64,000 bases of DNA from Ardenticatenaceae bacterium (GCA_020634235.1 JACKCB010000001.1:1240001-1304000); one strand, 5' to 3'; shown: positions 40,666 to 49,639, counted from the first letter of the stretch. Made by a program: numbers and translations. The notes: generated by a model not told the origin, from the letters alone.

Positions 40666-40769
40666 TGATTCCTTCCCATGCAGAGATTCAAGGCCGTTCC
40701 CGGCCGGGCGGGTGAAGACTATTCCCGGCCGGGGCACGAAGCGGAAGCATACCATACCGCTCCGCTGCC

Positions 40770-40801
40770 GCAAAACAAAAAAGACGCGGCGGCCGCGTCT
40801 T
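40770..40801 (-). terminator. Terminator between tatC and pheS
   Basis: Near-palindrome AAGACGCGGC / GCCGCGTCTT (40781-40801), followed on the minus strand by TTTTTTGTTTTG. It lies 150 bp after tatC and upstream of pheS. Confidence 0.85.
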
Positions 40802-40953
40802 GCTCTGTCTGTTCCGTTACCTCTGTTTCGTGTGGCAGGACTAACGAATCACCAGCGCCGGCGCGGCGGGGGAATGGTCCGTAAACAAGAAACGAAAGAG
40901 GTGGGAAACGGTGTTCATTATGGTGGGCATCATAGCACCCGGCCGGGGGAACG

Positions 40954-41697
40954 TCAAGCTTCGACGGCCATGGAACGCTCAAACTGCCGCTGGCCAAGCC
41001 GGGCCAGGCCAATGCTCAGAACATACAGGACGAGCAGCGGGGCCATGGCCAGCAGCATCGTCACCGGATCAATGGACGGGGTGACGGCGGCGGCCAGGAC
41101 GGCAATGATCACGACGGCCAGCCGCCACTGTTCGCGCAGCGTGGCCGCGCTAACCAGGCCGGCCCGCGCAAACAGGTAAATAACCAGCGGCATCTCAAAG
41201 CTGACGCCAATCCAAAAGAGAAAGGTAGAGGTGAAACCGATGTACTCCCGTGCCGTCCAATTGGCGTCGAAAATGGTGGGCATGAAGTCGCGCAGGAAGG
41301 ACAGGGCAGCGGGCATGAGCACGAACCAGGCGAAGGCAATGCCGGCCAGGAACAGGGCAAAGGCGCTGCTGACAAAGACAAAAGCAAAGCGCTTTTCGCC
41401 GCGCTGCAAGCCTGGGGCCACGAACAGCCACACCTGGTACAAAATAAAGGGCATGGCCACCACGCCGCCCAGCACCAGGGCCAGTTTGAAGTAGATTTCC
41501 ACCGGTTCGGTGGGGCTTATGGCCTGGACGCGGTTGTTGTAGGGAGCGATGAGGAATTCCAGGACGGCTGGGGCAAAGAAGAAGCCGATGACGGTGCCCA
41601 CAGTTAGGGCGGCCACGGCCCAAACGAGGCGCTGGCGCAGCTCGTTGAGGTGTTCCAGGATAGTTTGCCCGGCTTCGGGCGTCTCGGCTTCGCTCAT
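40954..41697 (-). CDS. tatC: Sec-independent protein translocase TatC
   Basis: Polytopic receptor of the twin-arginine translocase. The N-terminal ILEHLNELRQRLVWAV signature, six membrane segments and FEMPLVIYLFARAGLV with the conserved FExP motif are present. 247 aa, normal. Its start overlaps the tatA stop by 4 bp. With TatA it forms a minimal two-gene Tat system able to export folded proteins such as cofactor enzymes. Confidence 0.96.
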   Translation of the reverse strand: MSEAETPEAGQTILEHLNELRQRLVWAVAALTVGTVIGFFFAPAVLEFLIAPYNNRVQAISPTEPVEIYFKLALVLGGVVAMPFILYQVWLFVAPGLQRGEKRFAFVFVSSAFALFLAGIAFAWFVLMPAALSFLRDFMPTIFDANWTAREYIGFTSTFLFWIGVSFEMPLVIYLFARAGLVSAATLREQWRLAVVIIAVLAAAVTPSIDPVTMLLAMAPLLVLYVLSIGLARLGQRQFERSMAVEA

Positions 41698-42125
41698 GAT
41701 TCGGGGTCGTCGGCCACGGACACCGGCCGGGGGATTTCACTGCCGGGCGCAGGGGCTTTGTCACCGCTGGCGGCTGGGGTGCCGTTGCCGGGTTTGGCCC
41801 GCAGGTGCTGCTGCCCTTCTTGCGCCGCACGTTTGCCTTCGCTGGCCAACCCGGCCGGGATAGACCGCACCTGCTGCTGTAACTCCGCCACTTGCCGGCG
41901 CAGCTCATTCACGTCATTAATCGTCCCGCGCATCTCTTTGTTGTCTATCGCGTCCAGCTCCGCATTCAACTGGCGCGTGAACTCGCGCGAAATCCCCTGC
42001 ACCTGGGCTACCAACCGCCCCAGGGTACGCGCCACCTGCCGGATCCGCTGCGGACCCATCACCATGCCGGCCAGCAGCAAGATCAGTACGAGTTCAGGAA
42101 AGCCAATGCCGAAGAAACTATCCAT
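41694..42125 (-). CDS. tatA: Twin-arginine translocase subunit TatA/TatB
   Basis: Short N-terminal helix (FFGIGFPELVLILLLAGMVM) with the conserved FG.PEL arrangement, followed by an amphipathic helix (GPQRIRQVARTLGRLVAQV) and a coiled coil to about residue 95. The tail is disordered. 143 aa, longer than most TatA proteins, closer to TatB in length. Only one TatA/B protein is encoded here, so it may serve both roles. Overlaps tatC by 4 bp. Confidence 0.85.
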   Translation of the reverse strand: MDSFFGIGFPELVLILLLAGMVMGPQRIRQVARTLGRLVAQVQGISREFTRQLNAELDAIDNKEMRGTINDVNELRRQVAELQQQVRSIPAGLASEGKRAAQEGQQHLRAKPGNGTPAASGDKAPAPGSEIPRPVSVADDPES

Positions 42126-42316
42126 GGGGCCACGTAATACCGGAATTCAGCCAAACGTGCAACAAAATCGGCGGCCGATAATGCCAAATTCTAATGATCG
42201 GCCAGGAACGCGAACGGTTGCTGCTCCTGTACTACCTTGAAAAGGCGACGGGGAACTGCCCTGGAAACAGCGGTTTCATCCCGGCCGGGGGGCTGCCGTT
42301 AGCGCCACCCCACCCC

Positions 42317-42766
42317 TCAATTGTTGCGTTGTTGGGAGTGAGCAATTAGCTCGTCACGCAAATCTGGTGCCTGATCGGCCAGCGTCCCCAAAACCCCATT
42401 GATAAACCGGGGGGCGCTGTCCGAGCCATACGTTTTGGCCAGCTCAACCGCTTCATTGATGGCCACCTTCACCGGTGTCAGGCGGCCAATCATAAACTCA
42501 AAGATCGCAATCCGCAGAATATTCCGGTCGATGACCGCCATCTGGTCCAACGGCCACTCTGGCGCATATCGGGCAATAAGCGTATCCATCTCCGGCTGAA
42601 ACTCAATGACCCCCGCAATCAGATCACGGGCAAATTCCAGGCCAGCGTTCTCGATAGGGGTCGCTTCAGCGCGGCGCGCAAACACCTCAAACGGTGAATG
42701 ATCCGCGATGTCATACTCATAAAGCGTTTCCAATGCTATCCGTCTGGCGCGGCGTCTTGTTTTCAT
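42317..42766 (-). CDS. nusB: Transcription antitermination factor NusB
   Basis: All-helical RNA-binding factor for rRNA antitermination. MKTRRRARRIALETLYEYD is the typical start; RNILRIAIFEFMIG, VAINEAVELAKTYGSDSAPRFINGVLG complete the family pattern. 149 aa from ATG 42766; alternative ATGs at 42823 and 42838 run into the asp23 gene and are less likely. Downstream of asp23 and upstream of tatA, an arrangement common in Gram-positive-like genomes. Confidence 0.93.
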   Translation of the reverse strand: MKTRRRARRIALETLYEYDIADHSPFEVFARRAEATPIENAGLEFARDLIAGVIEFQPEMDTLIARYAPEWPLDQMAVIDRNILRIAIFEFMIGRLTPVKVAINEAVELAKTYGSDSAPRFINGVLGTLADQAPDLRDELIAHSQQRNN

Positions 42767-42800
42767 TTTGGGGTCACTGCTTGCCGAGCCATGTACCGGC

Positions 42801-43160
42801 TCAGGCTGTCTGATTCTGGCCATAAACAACATCTTCAACGTGAATATTGACGGCCTTCACCGGGATTCCAACCATCTTATCCATGGCTTCGATAACGGCC
42901 GCCTGCATGGTCTGGCTACTCTCGACAATGTTAACCCCCGGATCCATGTAAACATAGATGTCAAAGGTCAACCTATTATCCGCAAAATCCAAAACAATGC
43001 CATCATGCCGGGTCGAGCGGCGGAACAAATTGGCCATTTCCGAAGGGATAGCGGCCATGGCGCGCACGCCACGCGTCTCCATGATCGCCTGACGGGCAAT
43101 GGCAATCAGCACTTCGGGAGCCACTTCAATCCGGCCAACGCTGTCATATTGTTGAGTCAT
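42801..43160 (-). CDS. Asp23/Gls24 family protein
   Basis: 119-aa envelope-stress-type protein. GRIEVAPEVLIAIARQAIMETRGVRAM and LTFDIYVYMDPGVNIVESSQTMQAAV match the family. Members commonly sit upstream of nusB, as here, and in some bacteria bind a membrane partner. ATG 43160 follows GGAGGTATTGTG. It is 34 bp from the NusB start. Confidence 0.9.
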   Translation of the reverse strand: MTQQYDSVGRIEVAPEVLIAIARQAIMETRGVRAMAAIPSEMANLFRRSTRHDGIVLDFADNRLTFDIYVYMDPGVNIVESSQTMQAAVIEAMDKMVGIPVKAVNIHVEDVVYGQNQTA

Positions 43161-43198
43161 CACAATACCTCCGTTGCCTACTGGCCAGCCGCCATTGG

Positions 43199-43954
43199 CT
43201 ACATGGCCATACCGCCATCGATACGTATCACCTCGCCGGTAATGTAAGCCGCGCGATCCGATGCCAGGAAGGTTACCAGGTGGGCCACTTCGTCCAACTC
43301 GCCCAATCTGCCCAGGGGGATGTACGCCAACGCCTTCTGCACCATCTCGTCCGACAACACCGCCGTGAGGGCCGTGGGGAAAAAGCCGGGAGCCACAGCA
43401 TTTACCGTGATCTGCCGGGGCCCAACCTCTTTGGCCAGTGACTTGCTAAAACCAATGATGCCCGCTTTAGAAGCCGCATAATTCGTCTGCCCGCCCTGGC
43501 CAACCAGCCCCACGATCGAGGTGATATTGATGATACGCCCACCTTTCTTGCGGCGCAACATTGGGCGCACGGCGGCTTTGCAGCAGTTATACACGCTCTT
43601 GAGATTGGTGTCGATGACGGTGTCCCAATCGTCCTCTTTCATCATCATCAGCAGCATGTCGCGGGTGGTGCCGGCGTTGTTCACCAGGATGTCGATCTGG
43701 CCATAGGCATCGAGGGTGGCTTTGATGAGGGCCTGGGCGGCAGCAAAATCGCTGACGTCAGCCTGGATGGCCACTGCCTGTCCGCCGGCAGCCTGAATCT
43801 CGGCCACCAGTTCCCCGGCCGGGTCGGGGCTGCTGTTGTAATTAACCACCACGCTGGCACCGTTGCGGGCCAGGTCCAGGGCGATGGCCCGGCCTATGCC
43901 GCGCGAGGCACCGGTTACAATAGCTACTTTGTTGGCCAACAGTTGTTCATCCAT
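43199..43954 (-). CDS. fabG: 3-oxoacyl-[ACP] reductase FabG
   Basis: NADPH-dependent ketoreductase of fatty-acid elongation. TGASRGIGRAIALDL, NNAGTTRDMLLMMM (the FabG-specific TRDxLLMxM segment), NITSIVG and YAASKAGIIGFSKSLAKE carry the cofactor site and the Ser-Tyr-Lys triad. 251 aa. ATG 43954 follows AGAGGAAG. Next to fabD and rpmF as in many bacterial fab clusters; no acpP or fabF/fabH is in the window. Confidence 0.95.
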   Translation of the reverse strand: MDEQLLANKVAIVTGASRGIGRAIALDLARNGASVVVNYNSSPDPAGELVAEIQAAGGQAVAIQADVSDFAAAQALIKATLDAYGQIDILVNNAGTTRDMLLMMMKEDDWDTVIDTNLKSVYNCCKAAVRPMLRRKKGGRIINITSIVGLVGQGGQTNYAASKAGIIGFSKSLAKEVGPRQITVNAVAPGFFPTALTAVLSDEMVQKALAYIPLGRLGELDEVAHLVTFLASDRAAYITGEVIRIDGGMAM

Positions 43955-44033
43955 GGTGTCTTCCTCTGGGGGTTACCTTCTGAGCAAGCGCGCGAGATTG
44001 GGCAGCCCGCTTCCTCTGGTTCTGCTCGCCGGC

Positions 44034-44942
44034 TCAATCGGCTTGTTCAAAGCGCCGGCGCTGGGCCTGGCGGTCAATCCGTTTCATCAGGCTGGTCAGT
44101 ACGTCGCCGGGGCCAACCTCCACAAAGTCAGTCACGCCGGCCTGGCGCAGGTAGCGCACAGAGTCATGCCACTGGACGTTGCCGGTAAGCTGGCTGGTGA
44201 GTTCGGCGCGGATTTCGTCTGGTGTGGTCACCGGCCGGGCAGTAACATTAGCCACCAACGGCACAGAAGGCGGCTGGATGGGGGTGGCAGCCACCGCGGC
44301 CGCAAACTCGGCGGCGGCGCTGGCCATGAGCGGGGAATGGGCCGCAATGGTAATGGGCAGGATGACGACTTTGCGCGCCCCGGCCGCTTCTGCCTGGGCC
44401 ACTGCTTCAGTCAGGGCGCTTTTGTCGCCGGAGATAACCACCTGGCCAGGGCAGTTGTCGTTGGCCACCTGCACCGGCCGGGAACGCCTGGCCTGTGCCG
44501 CGGCACAGATCGTCACCAATGTTTCCAGTTCCAGCCCCAAAACGGCGGCCATCGCCCCAGGCTGCTCTTCCCCGGCCCGTTTCATCAACTCACCACGCCG
44601 CCGCACCAGGCGCAGCCCGTCGGCAAAAGTCAGGCTGCCGGCCGCAGCCAGCGCCGTCAGCTCGCCCAGACTGTGGCCGGCCACAAAAGTCGGCGGTGGC
44701 CAATCCTGGCTTTGCATCACTTGCCAGGCAGCCAACCCGGTGACGTACAACGCCGGCTGTTGGTTTATGGTGTCGGTCAGCGCTTCTTCCGGCCCAAAGA
44801 AGCAGAGCGACGAGAGGGAGAAGCCGAGCAGCGCGTCGGCCTGATCGAAAACAGCACGTGCTGCTGGTTCACGCTGGTATAGTGCCTGCCCCATGCCCAC
44901 ATGCTGCGATCCCTGTCCGGGAAAAAGATAAGCGGTGCTCAT
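44034..44942 (-). CDS. fabD: Malonyl-CoA:ACP transacylase FabD
   Basis: Loads malonyl onto ACP. YLFPGQGSQHVGMG at the N-terminus, nucleophile motif GHSLGELTALAAAGSL, and the catalytic His in ITIAAHSPLM are present; QPALYVTG completes the acyltransferase pattern. 302 aa. Lies 80 bp upstream of fabG and 90 bp downstream of rpmF, behind the rpmF terminator. Confidence 0.95.
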   Translation of the reverse strand: MSTAYLFPGQGSQHVGMGQALYQREPAARAVFDQADALLGFSLSSLCFFGPEEALTDTINQQPALYVTGLAAWQVMQSQDWPPPTFVAGHSLGELTALAAAGSLTFADGLRLVRRRGELMKRAGEEQPGAMAAVLGLELETLVTICAAAQARRSRPVQVANDNCPGQVVISGDKSALTEAVAQAEAAGARKVVILPITIAAHSPLMASAAAEFAAAVAATPIQPPSVPLVANVTARPVTTPDEIRAELTSQLTGNVQWHDSVRYLRQAGVTDFVEVGPGDVLTSLMKRIDRQAQRRRFEQAD

Positions 44943-44982
44943 TTGCTAATTTCCGTGGCGGCCCGCCCCGGCCGGGGCAGGC

Positions 44983-45010
44983 GAAAAAAAAGCCGCACCT
45001 TTGTACGGCT
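44983..45010 (-). terminator. Terminator between rpmF and fabD
   Basis: Eight-bp stem (AGCCGTAC / GTGCGGCT, one T-G wobble), AAAG loop, followed on the minus strand by TTTTTTTTC. It lies right after the rpmF stop, so rpmF transcripts may end here, with read-through feeding fabD. Confidence 0.88.
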
Positions 45011-45031
45011 CTTCTGCCTCAGGCCACGGCC

Positions 45032-45217
45032 CTATTCTTCCGGTTCGGGCAAAATCTGCCGCCCCCGGTACGTGCCGCAGAGCGGACACACGTAGTGGGG
45101 TTTCTTCATTTCGCCGCAGTTGTCACAAGCCACCAGGTGGATTGGGGGCAACGCGTCGTGCGCGCGGCGCCGGTCGCGCCGTGCTTTGGATATTCTATGC
45201 TTCGGTACAGCACCCAT
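45032..45217 (-). CDS. rpmF: Ribosomal protein bL32
   Basis: 61 aa. The start MGAVPKHRISKARRDRRRAH is typical of bL32, and CDNCGEMKKPHYVCPLC binds zinc (C+ form). First gene of the rpmF-fabD-fabG group, with a consensus promoter and a 5' hairpin. A GAGG motif lies 8 bp upstream of ATG 45217. Confidence 0.96.
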   Translation of the reverse strand: MGAVPKHRISKARRDRRRAHDALPPIHLVACDNCGEMKKPHYVCPLCGTYRGRQILPEPEE

Positions 45218-45295
45218 TGTCTAAACCTCTACTCTCGCCTTTGCCTGAACCACAACCAACGATTCTGCTGCTCCGTCAGGACCGATTTTGTTCGT

Positions 45296-45324
45296 AAAAA
45301 AGAAGCGGCATTAGGGTTTGCCGC
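45296..45324 (-). promoter_or_regulatory. Leader hairpin of rpmF
   Basis: Stem GCGGCA/TGCCGC (45305-45324) with 8-nt loop followed by TTCTTTTTT on the minus strand, starting at the predicted transcription start. It resembles the rplU leader's attenuator-like element. Confidence 0.5.
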
Positions 45325-45332
45325 GACCAACA

Positions 45333-45360
45333 ATTATAGCCACCCCTCTATGGCTGTCAA
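45333..45360 (-). promoter_or_regulatory. Consensus promoter of rpmF
   Basis: Minus strand TTGACA (45355-45360), 16-bp spacer, TATAAT (45333-45338): perfect hexamers. Confidence 0.88.
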
Positions 45361-45411
45361 GGCGATTACGACCCGCGCGATCGGGACACCATGCGCATGG
45401 CCTCTAACTGC

Positions 45412-46785
45412 CTACAACTGCCCCGTCTCCCCCCAACCGGCCAGCAGCGCCTGGTAAGCCGAATCCTGGTAGCGGGCCAACTGCAAGGCGGGCGCATAGT
45501 CGGGCAGCCCCCGGCCGGTGACATGCGCCGCCAGCAACTCCCCGGCCGCGGGCGCCGCCATAATGCCATACCCCGACAACGCCCCAATCACAAAGGCCCC
45601 CGTCACCGGCAGCGGCCCAATCAGGGGGCGGTTTTCAACCGTCTTGCAGTAGTAGCCCTGGTCAATATACGGCCGGCCGGCCCGCCCCAGGTAAGCCGCC
45701 AGGCCCGGCACCATACGGCTCATCCCCCGCAGCAGCACTTCCGGGTACAGCGCATCGGGTGGCGGTGGTGGCCAGACCGGGGCGTGACGCCCGGTATGGT
45801 AGGGCCAAAGCATCAATAGGATGGGGCTGCCGCCACCCCCTTCCGGCCGGAAATGCAGCCCGGCCGGGAGCGTCTCCAGCAGCCAGGCCATCTCCGGGTC
45901 GCCGGCCAGCTCTGCCCGCTCCTCAGCCGACCAGGGCAGCGCCAGCGGCTCATCCCAAATCATCATCGGCACGTCGCGTGGTACCACCCCCAGCGTGTCG
46001 CTAAAAGACATCTTCAGGTGCAGCTCGTTGAACACCGGCAAGCCCACGCCCAACATCTGCCCTACTTCGGCCAGGTAGGGGCCGGCGGCATTCACAAAGC
46101 AGCCAGTGGCCAGCGTAGTGTCGCCATTGAGTTGCACCCCCACCACCCGGCCACCGCGCACCTGCACCCCGGTCACCCGGCCGGGCAGCAGCCGCCCACC
46201 CGCCCCCTTCACCTGCTCCAGCCAGTACGTGCCCAACTGCTGGGCGCTCAGCCAGCCACAGCGCCGGGCGTGCAATCCTGCCTGCACCTCCGCCGTCAAA
46301 AAGGGGAACTGCTGCCGCAGCAGATCCCCCGGCAAATAGTCCGCCCCGCCGGGCTGATTGTGGAAGCCGTGCGCCGGCGCAGGCAAGTATGGCTCCCGGC
46401 CGGGGTGCTGTCGCAGCGCGCCCGCCCCCAGTCCGGCAATGGTTTGGGCGTTGGCCAGAAGCTGCTCCGCCCCGGCCGGGGTGGCCGCCAGATAAACGTA
46501 ACCGCGCCGGTTCAGTTGAAAGACATTGTCACTGGCCTCGGCCAACTCCTCCAGCAGGTCAATGCTGCGATTCATAAACTGGACCATCACCCGGCCGGGG
46601 CCAGGCCACCAGTTGCGGTACGCCTCCGTCGACTTATCACTGGTCAGGCTCAATGGCGGCCGCTCATCCACCAGCACCACCCGACCCACCCCGCCGCGCA
46701 CCGCCAAGAAATAGGCCGCGGCCAGCCCGGCAATCCCCGCGCCACAAATAACAACATCAGCCGAATCTTGCATGGCGTGATTCAT
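45412..46785 (-). CDS. FAD-dependent oxidoreductase (D-amino-acid/sarcosine oxidase-like)
   Basis: 457 aa, cytoplasmic. Rossmann FAD motif VVICGAGIAGLAAAYFLA, middle DAO fold (VNAAGPYLAEVGQML) and C-terminal GALSGYGIMAAPAAGELLA with the second FAD contact. Resembles the beta subunit of sarcosine oxidase and glycine oxidases, but several residues around the substrate loop differ and I cannot name the substrate. ATG 46785 follows GGAAGGTAAC. Last gene of the rtcA-rnz-oxidoreductase run; the functional link with the RNA enzymes is unclear. Confidence 0.82.
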   Translation of the reverse strand: MNHAMQDSADVVICGAGIAGLAAAYFLAVRGGVGRVVLVDERPPLSLTSDKSTEAYRNWWPGPGRVMVQFMNRSIDLLEELAEASDNVFQLNRRGYVYLAATPAGAEQLLANAQTIAGLGAGALRQHPGREPYLPAPAHGFHNQPGGADYLPGDLLRQQFPFLTAEVQAGLHARRCGWLSAQQLGTYWLEQVKGAGGRLLPGRVTGVQVRGGRVVGVQLNGDTTLATGCFVNAAGPYLAEVGQMLGVGLPVFNELHLKMSFSDTLGVVPRDVPMMIWDEPLALPWSAEERAELAGDPEMAWLLETLPAGLHFRPEGGGGSPILLMLWPYHTGRHAPVWPPPPPDALYPEVLLRGMSRMVPGLAAYLGRAGRPYIDQGYYCKTVENRPLIGPLPVTGAFVIGALSGYGIMAAPAAGELLAAHVTGRGLPDYAPALQLARYQDSAYQALLAGWGETGQL

Positions 46786-46824
46786 GTTACCTTCCGTCAG
46801 GCAAAGCCGCCCGCCGCGCGCTCC

Positions 46825-47820
46825 CTATGCGCTGCCTTCCCAATCAGCCGCTGCGCTGCCCATTTCGTAGCCGTGGCGGCGATTGGCCAGGCGCGTCGTG
46901 CCCTCGCGGGTAATCTGGAAATGGTCATAGTCACGGGCCACGTAAGTTTGCGGGAAAACCAACTGCGCCTCGTTGCGCACCAGCACATCATGATAGCGAC
47001 GCGAAATATGCGTCAGCAGCAGGCTGCGCGCATTTGCCTGGCGGGCCAGGTGCGCCGCCCGGCCGGCCGTCAGGTGGCCAAACTGGCGGGCCATGTCCGC
47101 GTCTTCATCCAGATAAGTCGCCTCAATGGTAATCGCATCCGCGTCCTGACAAACGTCCAGCAGGTCACTGGTGCGCCCCACATCGCCAATGTGCACGTAG
47201 CGGGTGCCGCGAATAGTCTCCCCCAGCACATCCTCCGGCCGGATCAGCCGGCCATCCGGCAGCGTCACCACCTCCCCCTGCACCAGCCGTGCCCGCTCCG
47301 GCCCAAAAGGCACGCCCAATGCGGCCGCCTTCTCTGCCAGGAAAGGGCGGCGCGACTTCTCCTCAAACAAGAATCCGAAGCAGTCGCTGCCGCGATGGCT
47401 GACAGGAAAAGCGGATAGACAGAATTTATCGTCTTCCACAATGACGCTGCCCGGTGCCAGGGGAACCAGGTTGATGGCCACCGGCGGCCGCGCCCCGCGC
47501 CAGACCACGCGAAAGATCAGGTCGGCAACCCGGTCCAGGGCGGCCTGGCCGGCGTAAATATCAATCTGCTCCAGCGCTTCCCAGCGCCCCAGGGTAGAGA
47601 GCAGGCCGCCCAGCCCTAAGATGTGGTCCAGGTGGCTGTGGGTGAGTAAGATCTTGTTCAGGCCGCGAAAGCCCAGGCCGCTGCGCAAAATCTGGCGCTG
47701 CGTACCTTCGCCGCAGTCGATGAGGAAGCGGTATTGGCGGTGCAAAATCATGTGGGCCGATAGGCCGCGCTGAATAGAGGGGGTGGAAGCGGAAGTTCCG
47801 AGGAAGATTACTTCGAACAT
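46825..47820 (-). CDS. rnz: Ribonuclease Z
   Basis: tRNA 3'-end endonuclease of the metallo-beta-lactamase fold. LGTSASTPSIQRG at the start, metal motif LLTHSHLDHILGLGGLL, HIGDVGRTSDLLDVC, EATYLDEDADMARQFGHLT and LLLTHISRRY are all present. 331 aa. ATG 47820 is chosen; a start 12 codons upstream gives unrelated residues. Fifty-one bp below rtcA, an RNA-end-processing pair, and upstream of the FAD oxidoreductase gene. Confidence 0.94.
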   Translation of the reverse strand: MFEVIFLGTSASTPSIQRGLSAHMILHRQYRFLIDCGEGTQRQILRSGLGFRGLNKILLTHSHLDHILGLGGLLSTLGRWEALEQIDIYAGQAALDRVADLIFRVVWRGARPPVAINLVPLAPGSVIVEDDKFCLSAFPVSHRGSDCFGFLFEEKSRRPFLAEKAAALGVPFGPERARLVQGEVVTLPDGRLIRPEDVLGETIRGTRYVHIGDVGRTSDLLDVCQDADAITIEATYLDEDADMARQFGHLTAGRAAHLARQANARSLLLTHISRRYHDVLVRNEAQLVFPQTYVARDYDHFQITREGTTRLANRRHGYEMGSAAADWEGSA

Positions 47821-47871
47821 GGTTGCTTTGTCTTGGGCGCGCCGGGCAAGCAGCACGCCGTATTGATGGCC

Positions 47872-48960
47872 CTAATGGCCAAAGCCAACGCCGTGCACTG
47901 TGACCCGGCCGGGTTCGTCCAGCCGGCCGTCAATCTGGATAGTCACGTCAAGCCATTGGCGCAAGAGAGCGGCGTTGGTCAGGGTGTGCTGCGTCAGGTG
48001 GTTGGTTGTCAATTGGGATGTGCCCTGGGCCAGGGCCATGGGCAGCAGCAGTTGGTCAGCCAGGTGGGCATCTACGGCCGCCGGCGGATGGGGGCCAGGG
48101 GTTTCAGCACCCCGGCCGGGAACCCGATTGTCTATGAATGCGGCCAATTCGGCAACTGCGGCGTCGGCCACCTGGTCGGCTGGCAGCCCTTTGCGCCCCA
48201 GGGCGCTAAAGCCAGCCTGGGGCAGCCAGAGAAAAATGCCCGCGCCCGCCCCCCGGCCGCGCTCGCGCTGGGGGGTGATGGTTGGCCGCAGCCCCATCTG
48301 GCGCAGCAGGTTGGCGGCGCGGTGGGCCATGCGGTTAGGAATGTGGGCCGGCAGGTTGGTCACCGCGGCCACGCCCTGCACCGTCTCCGGCCGGGTTGGC
48401 GCAAAGATGGCGGCCTGAAAATGAGGCACCGGCCGGGTTGTTACCTGCATCTCGCCTCCCCCGGCCGGGTACCAGCCCCAGGCGTTTAAGGTCACGTCGA
48501 AATCTGCGCCCAGCCGGGCAAAGGCGGGCCGGGCCACCTGGGCCACGTAATGGTAGGGCGGGCTAAAGGGCACGTGGGTGCCGCCGCGCAGTGTAACCTG
48601 GCTGGGACCGCGGGCCAGCAGCAGCGGCCACAGAATGGCTTGCAGCACCAGCGTCACTGCCCCGGCCGAGCCACCCGCGGTGGCGTCGCCCACGTCGAAG
48701 GTGTAGCTGCCCCCCCCCGGCCGGGGACCGGGCCAGAATTCCAGGGTGGTGCTATGCAGGGCAGCGCCGGTGACGTTGGCCTGGCACAACGTAGCCACCG
48801 CCCGCACCCCGGTGAGGTGCTGCGGACGCAGGCCGGGCTGCTTGCGGTTGGCGCGAATATTCACCAGGCGAAACGCCCGGCCGGTGATGGCCGCCAGGCT
48901 TAAACTGGTGCGCAAGACCTGGCCGCCCCCTTCCCCCTGGCTGCCATCAATGATTAGCAT
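47872..48960 (-). CDS. rtcA: RNA 3'-terminal phosphate cyclase
   Basis: Converts RNA 3'-phosphates to 2',3'-cyclic phosphates with ATP, through an adenylated His. LIIDGSQGEGGGQVLRTSLSL, GLRPQHLTGVRA, AGSAGAVTLVLQ-like glycine loop and the C-terminal NHLTQHTLTNAALL (nucleophilic His) are conserved. 362 aa. ATG 48960 gives the standard MLIIDGSQ start; the frame continues upstream without similarity. No rtcB or rtcR is adjacent; it is upstream of rnz instead. Several copies of the iterated palindrome occur in the gene. Confidence 0.93.
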   Translation of the reverse strand: MLIIDGSQGEGGGQVLRTSLSLAAITGRAFRLVNIRANRKQPGLRPQHLTGVRAVATLCQANVTGAALHSTTLEFWPGPRPGGGSYTFDVGDATAGGSAGAVTLVLQAILWPLLLARGPSQVTLRGGTHVPFSPPYHYVAQVARPAFARLGADFDVTLNAWGWYPAGGGEMQVTTRPVPHFQAAIFAPTRPETVQGVAAVTNLPAHIPNRMAHRAANLLRQMGLRPTITPQRERGRGAGAGIFLWLPQAGFSALGRKGLPADQVADAAVAELAAFIDNRVPGRGAETPGPHPPAAVDAHLADQLLLPMALAQGTSQLTTNHLTQHTLTNAALLRQWLDVTIQIDGRLDEPGRVTVHGVGFGH

Positions 48961-49202
48961 ATCTATTCCGTGCGGCATCTTCCGTCGCTGGTCTGCGGCC
49001 GCCGGCGCGGCTTTCGGCCGGCGAGCCGTTTGTCGCTGCGCTGCGTTAAGGCTGGCTGAGTATTCGGGGTCTGCCCCGGCCGGGGAGCGCCCGTTTCGCC
49101 AGCCTGCGTTACTATCTCCTGCATCCATTGTACCGCTCGCCCCTCGCCCGGCACAACCCACCCGGCCGGCGAACTGGCTCACAAACAGGCTGAACTGCTG
49201 CT

Positions 49203-49598
49203 ATGAAAAAACTGGCCCTGCTCTTCCTACTTTTCCTGGCCGCCATCGTCTTCCTGGCCGACCGCGGCCTGGCCACCAGCTTCTTTGCCCTGGTCCACGC
49301 CGTTCCCGGCGCCGACAAACTGGGGCACTTCGTGCTCATGGGCACCCTCTCCTTCCTGGTAAACATGGGCCTGGAGGCCCGGCAGTGGCCTGTGGCCGGC
49401 CGCCAGGTGCTGCGCGGCAGCTTGCTGGTCGCTTTGCTGGTCACAGCCGAGGAGCTGACGCAGCTTTTGCTGCCCACGCGCAGCTTCTCGCTGCTGGACC
49501 TGCTGTCCGATTATGTGGGTATCTGGCTGTTTGGCCGGCTGGCGGCCTACCTGGTGAACCGGCGGCGGCCGGTTTCCTCATTGCCCCATGAAGCATGA
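49203..49598 (+). CDS. VanZ-like membrane protein
   Basis: 131 aa with four hydrophobic segments. The family signature DKLGHFVLMGTLSFLVN and EELTQLLLPTRSFSLLDLLSDYVG with the conserved E-Q and D residues are clear. VanZ proteins of unknown biochemical role accompany teicoplanin resistance in some bacteria, but isolated homologs like this are common and not evidence of resistance. Divergent from rtcA, convergent with the CopD gene. Confidence 0.88.
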   Translation: MKKLALLFLLFLAAIVFLADRGLATSFFALVHAVPGADKLGHFVLMGTLSFLVNMGLEARQWPVAGRQVLRGSLLVALLVTAEELTQLLLPTRSFSLLDLLSDYVGIWLFGRLAAYLVNRRRPVSSLPHEA

Positions 49599-49639
49599 TT
49601 GGTGGAAGGGGCTATGGCTGGGATTGCTAATGGTTATTC

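Noticed and set aside
45853..47418. A 521-codon plus-strand frame across the FAD oxidoreductase and rnz genes
   Set aside because: It crosses two genes with clear motifs on the other strand and has low-complexity Gln/His/Arg composition.
49203..49598. VanZ gene as glycopeptide resistance
   Set aside because: No VanA/H/X-type genes are present; isolated VanZ-like proteins are common and not evidence of resistance.
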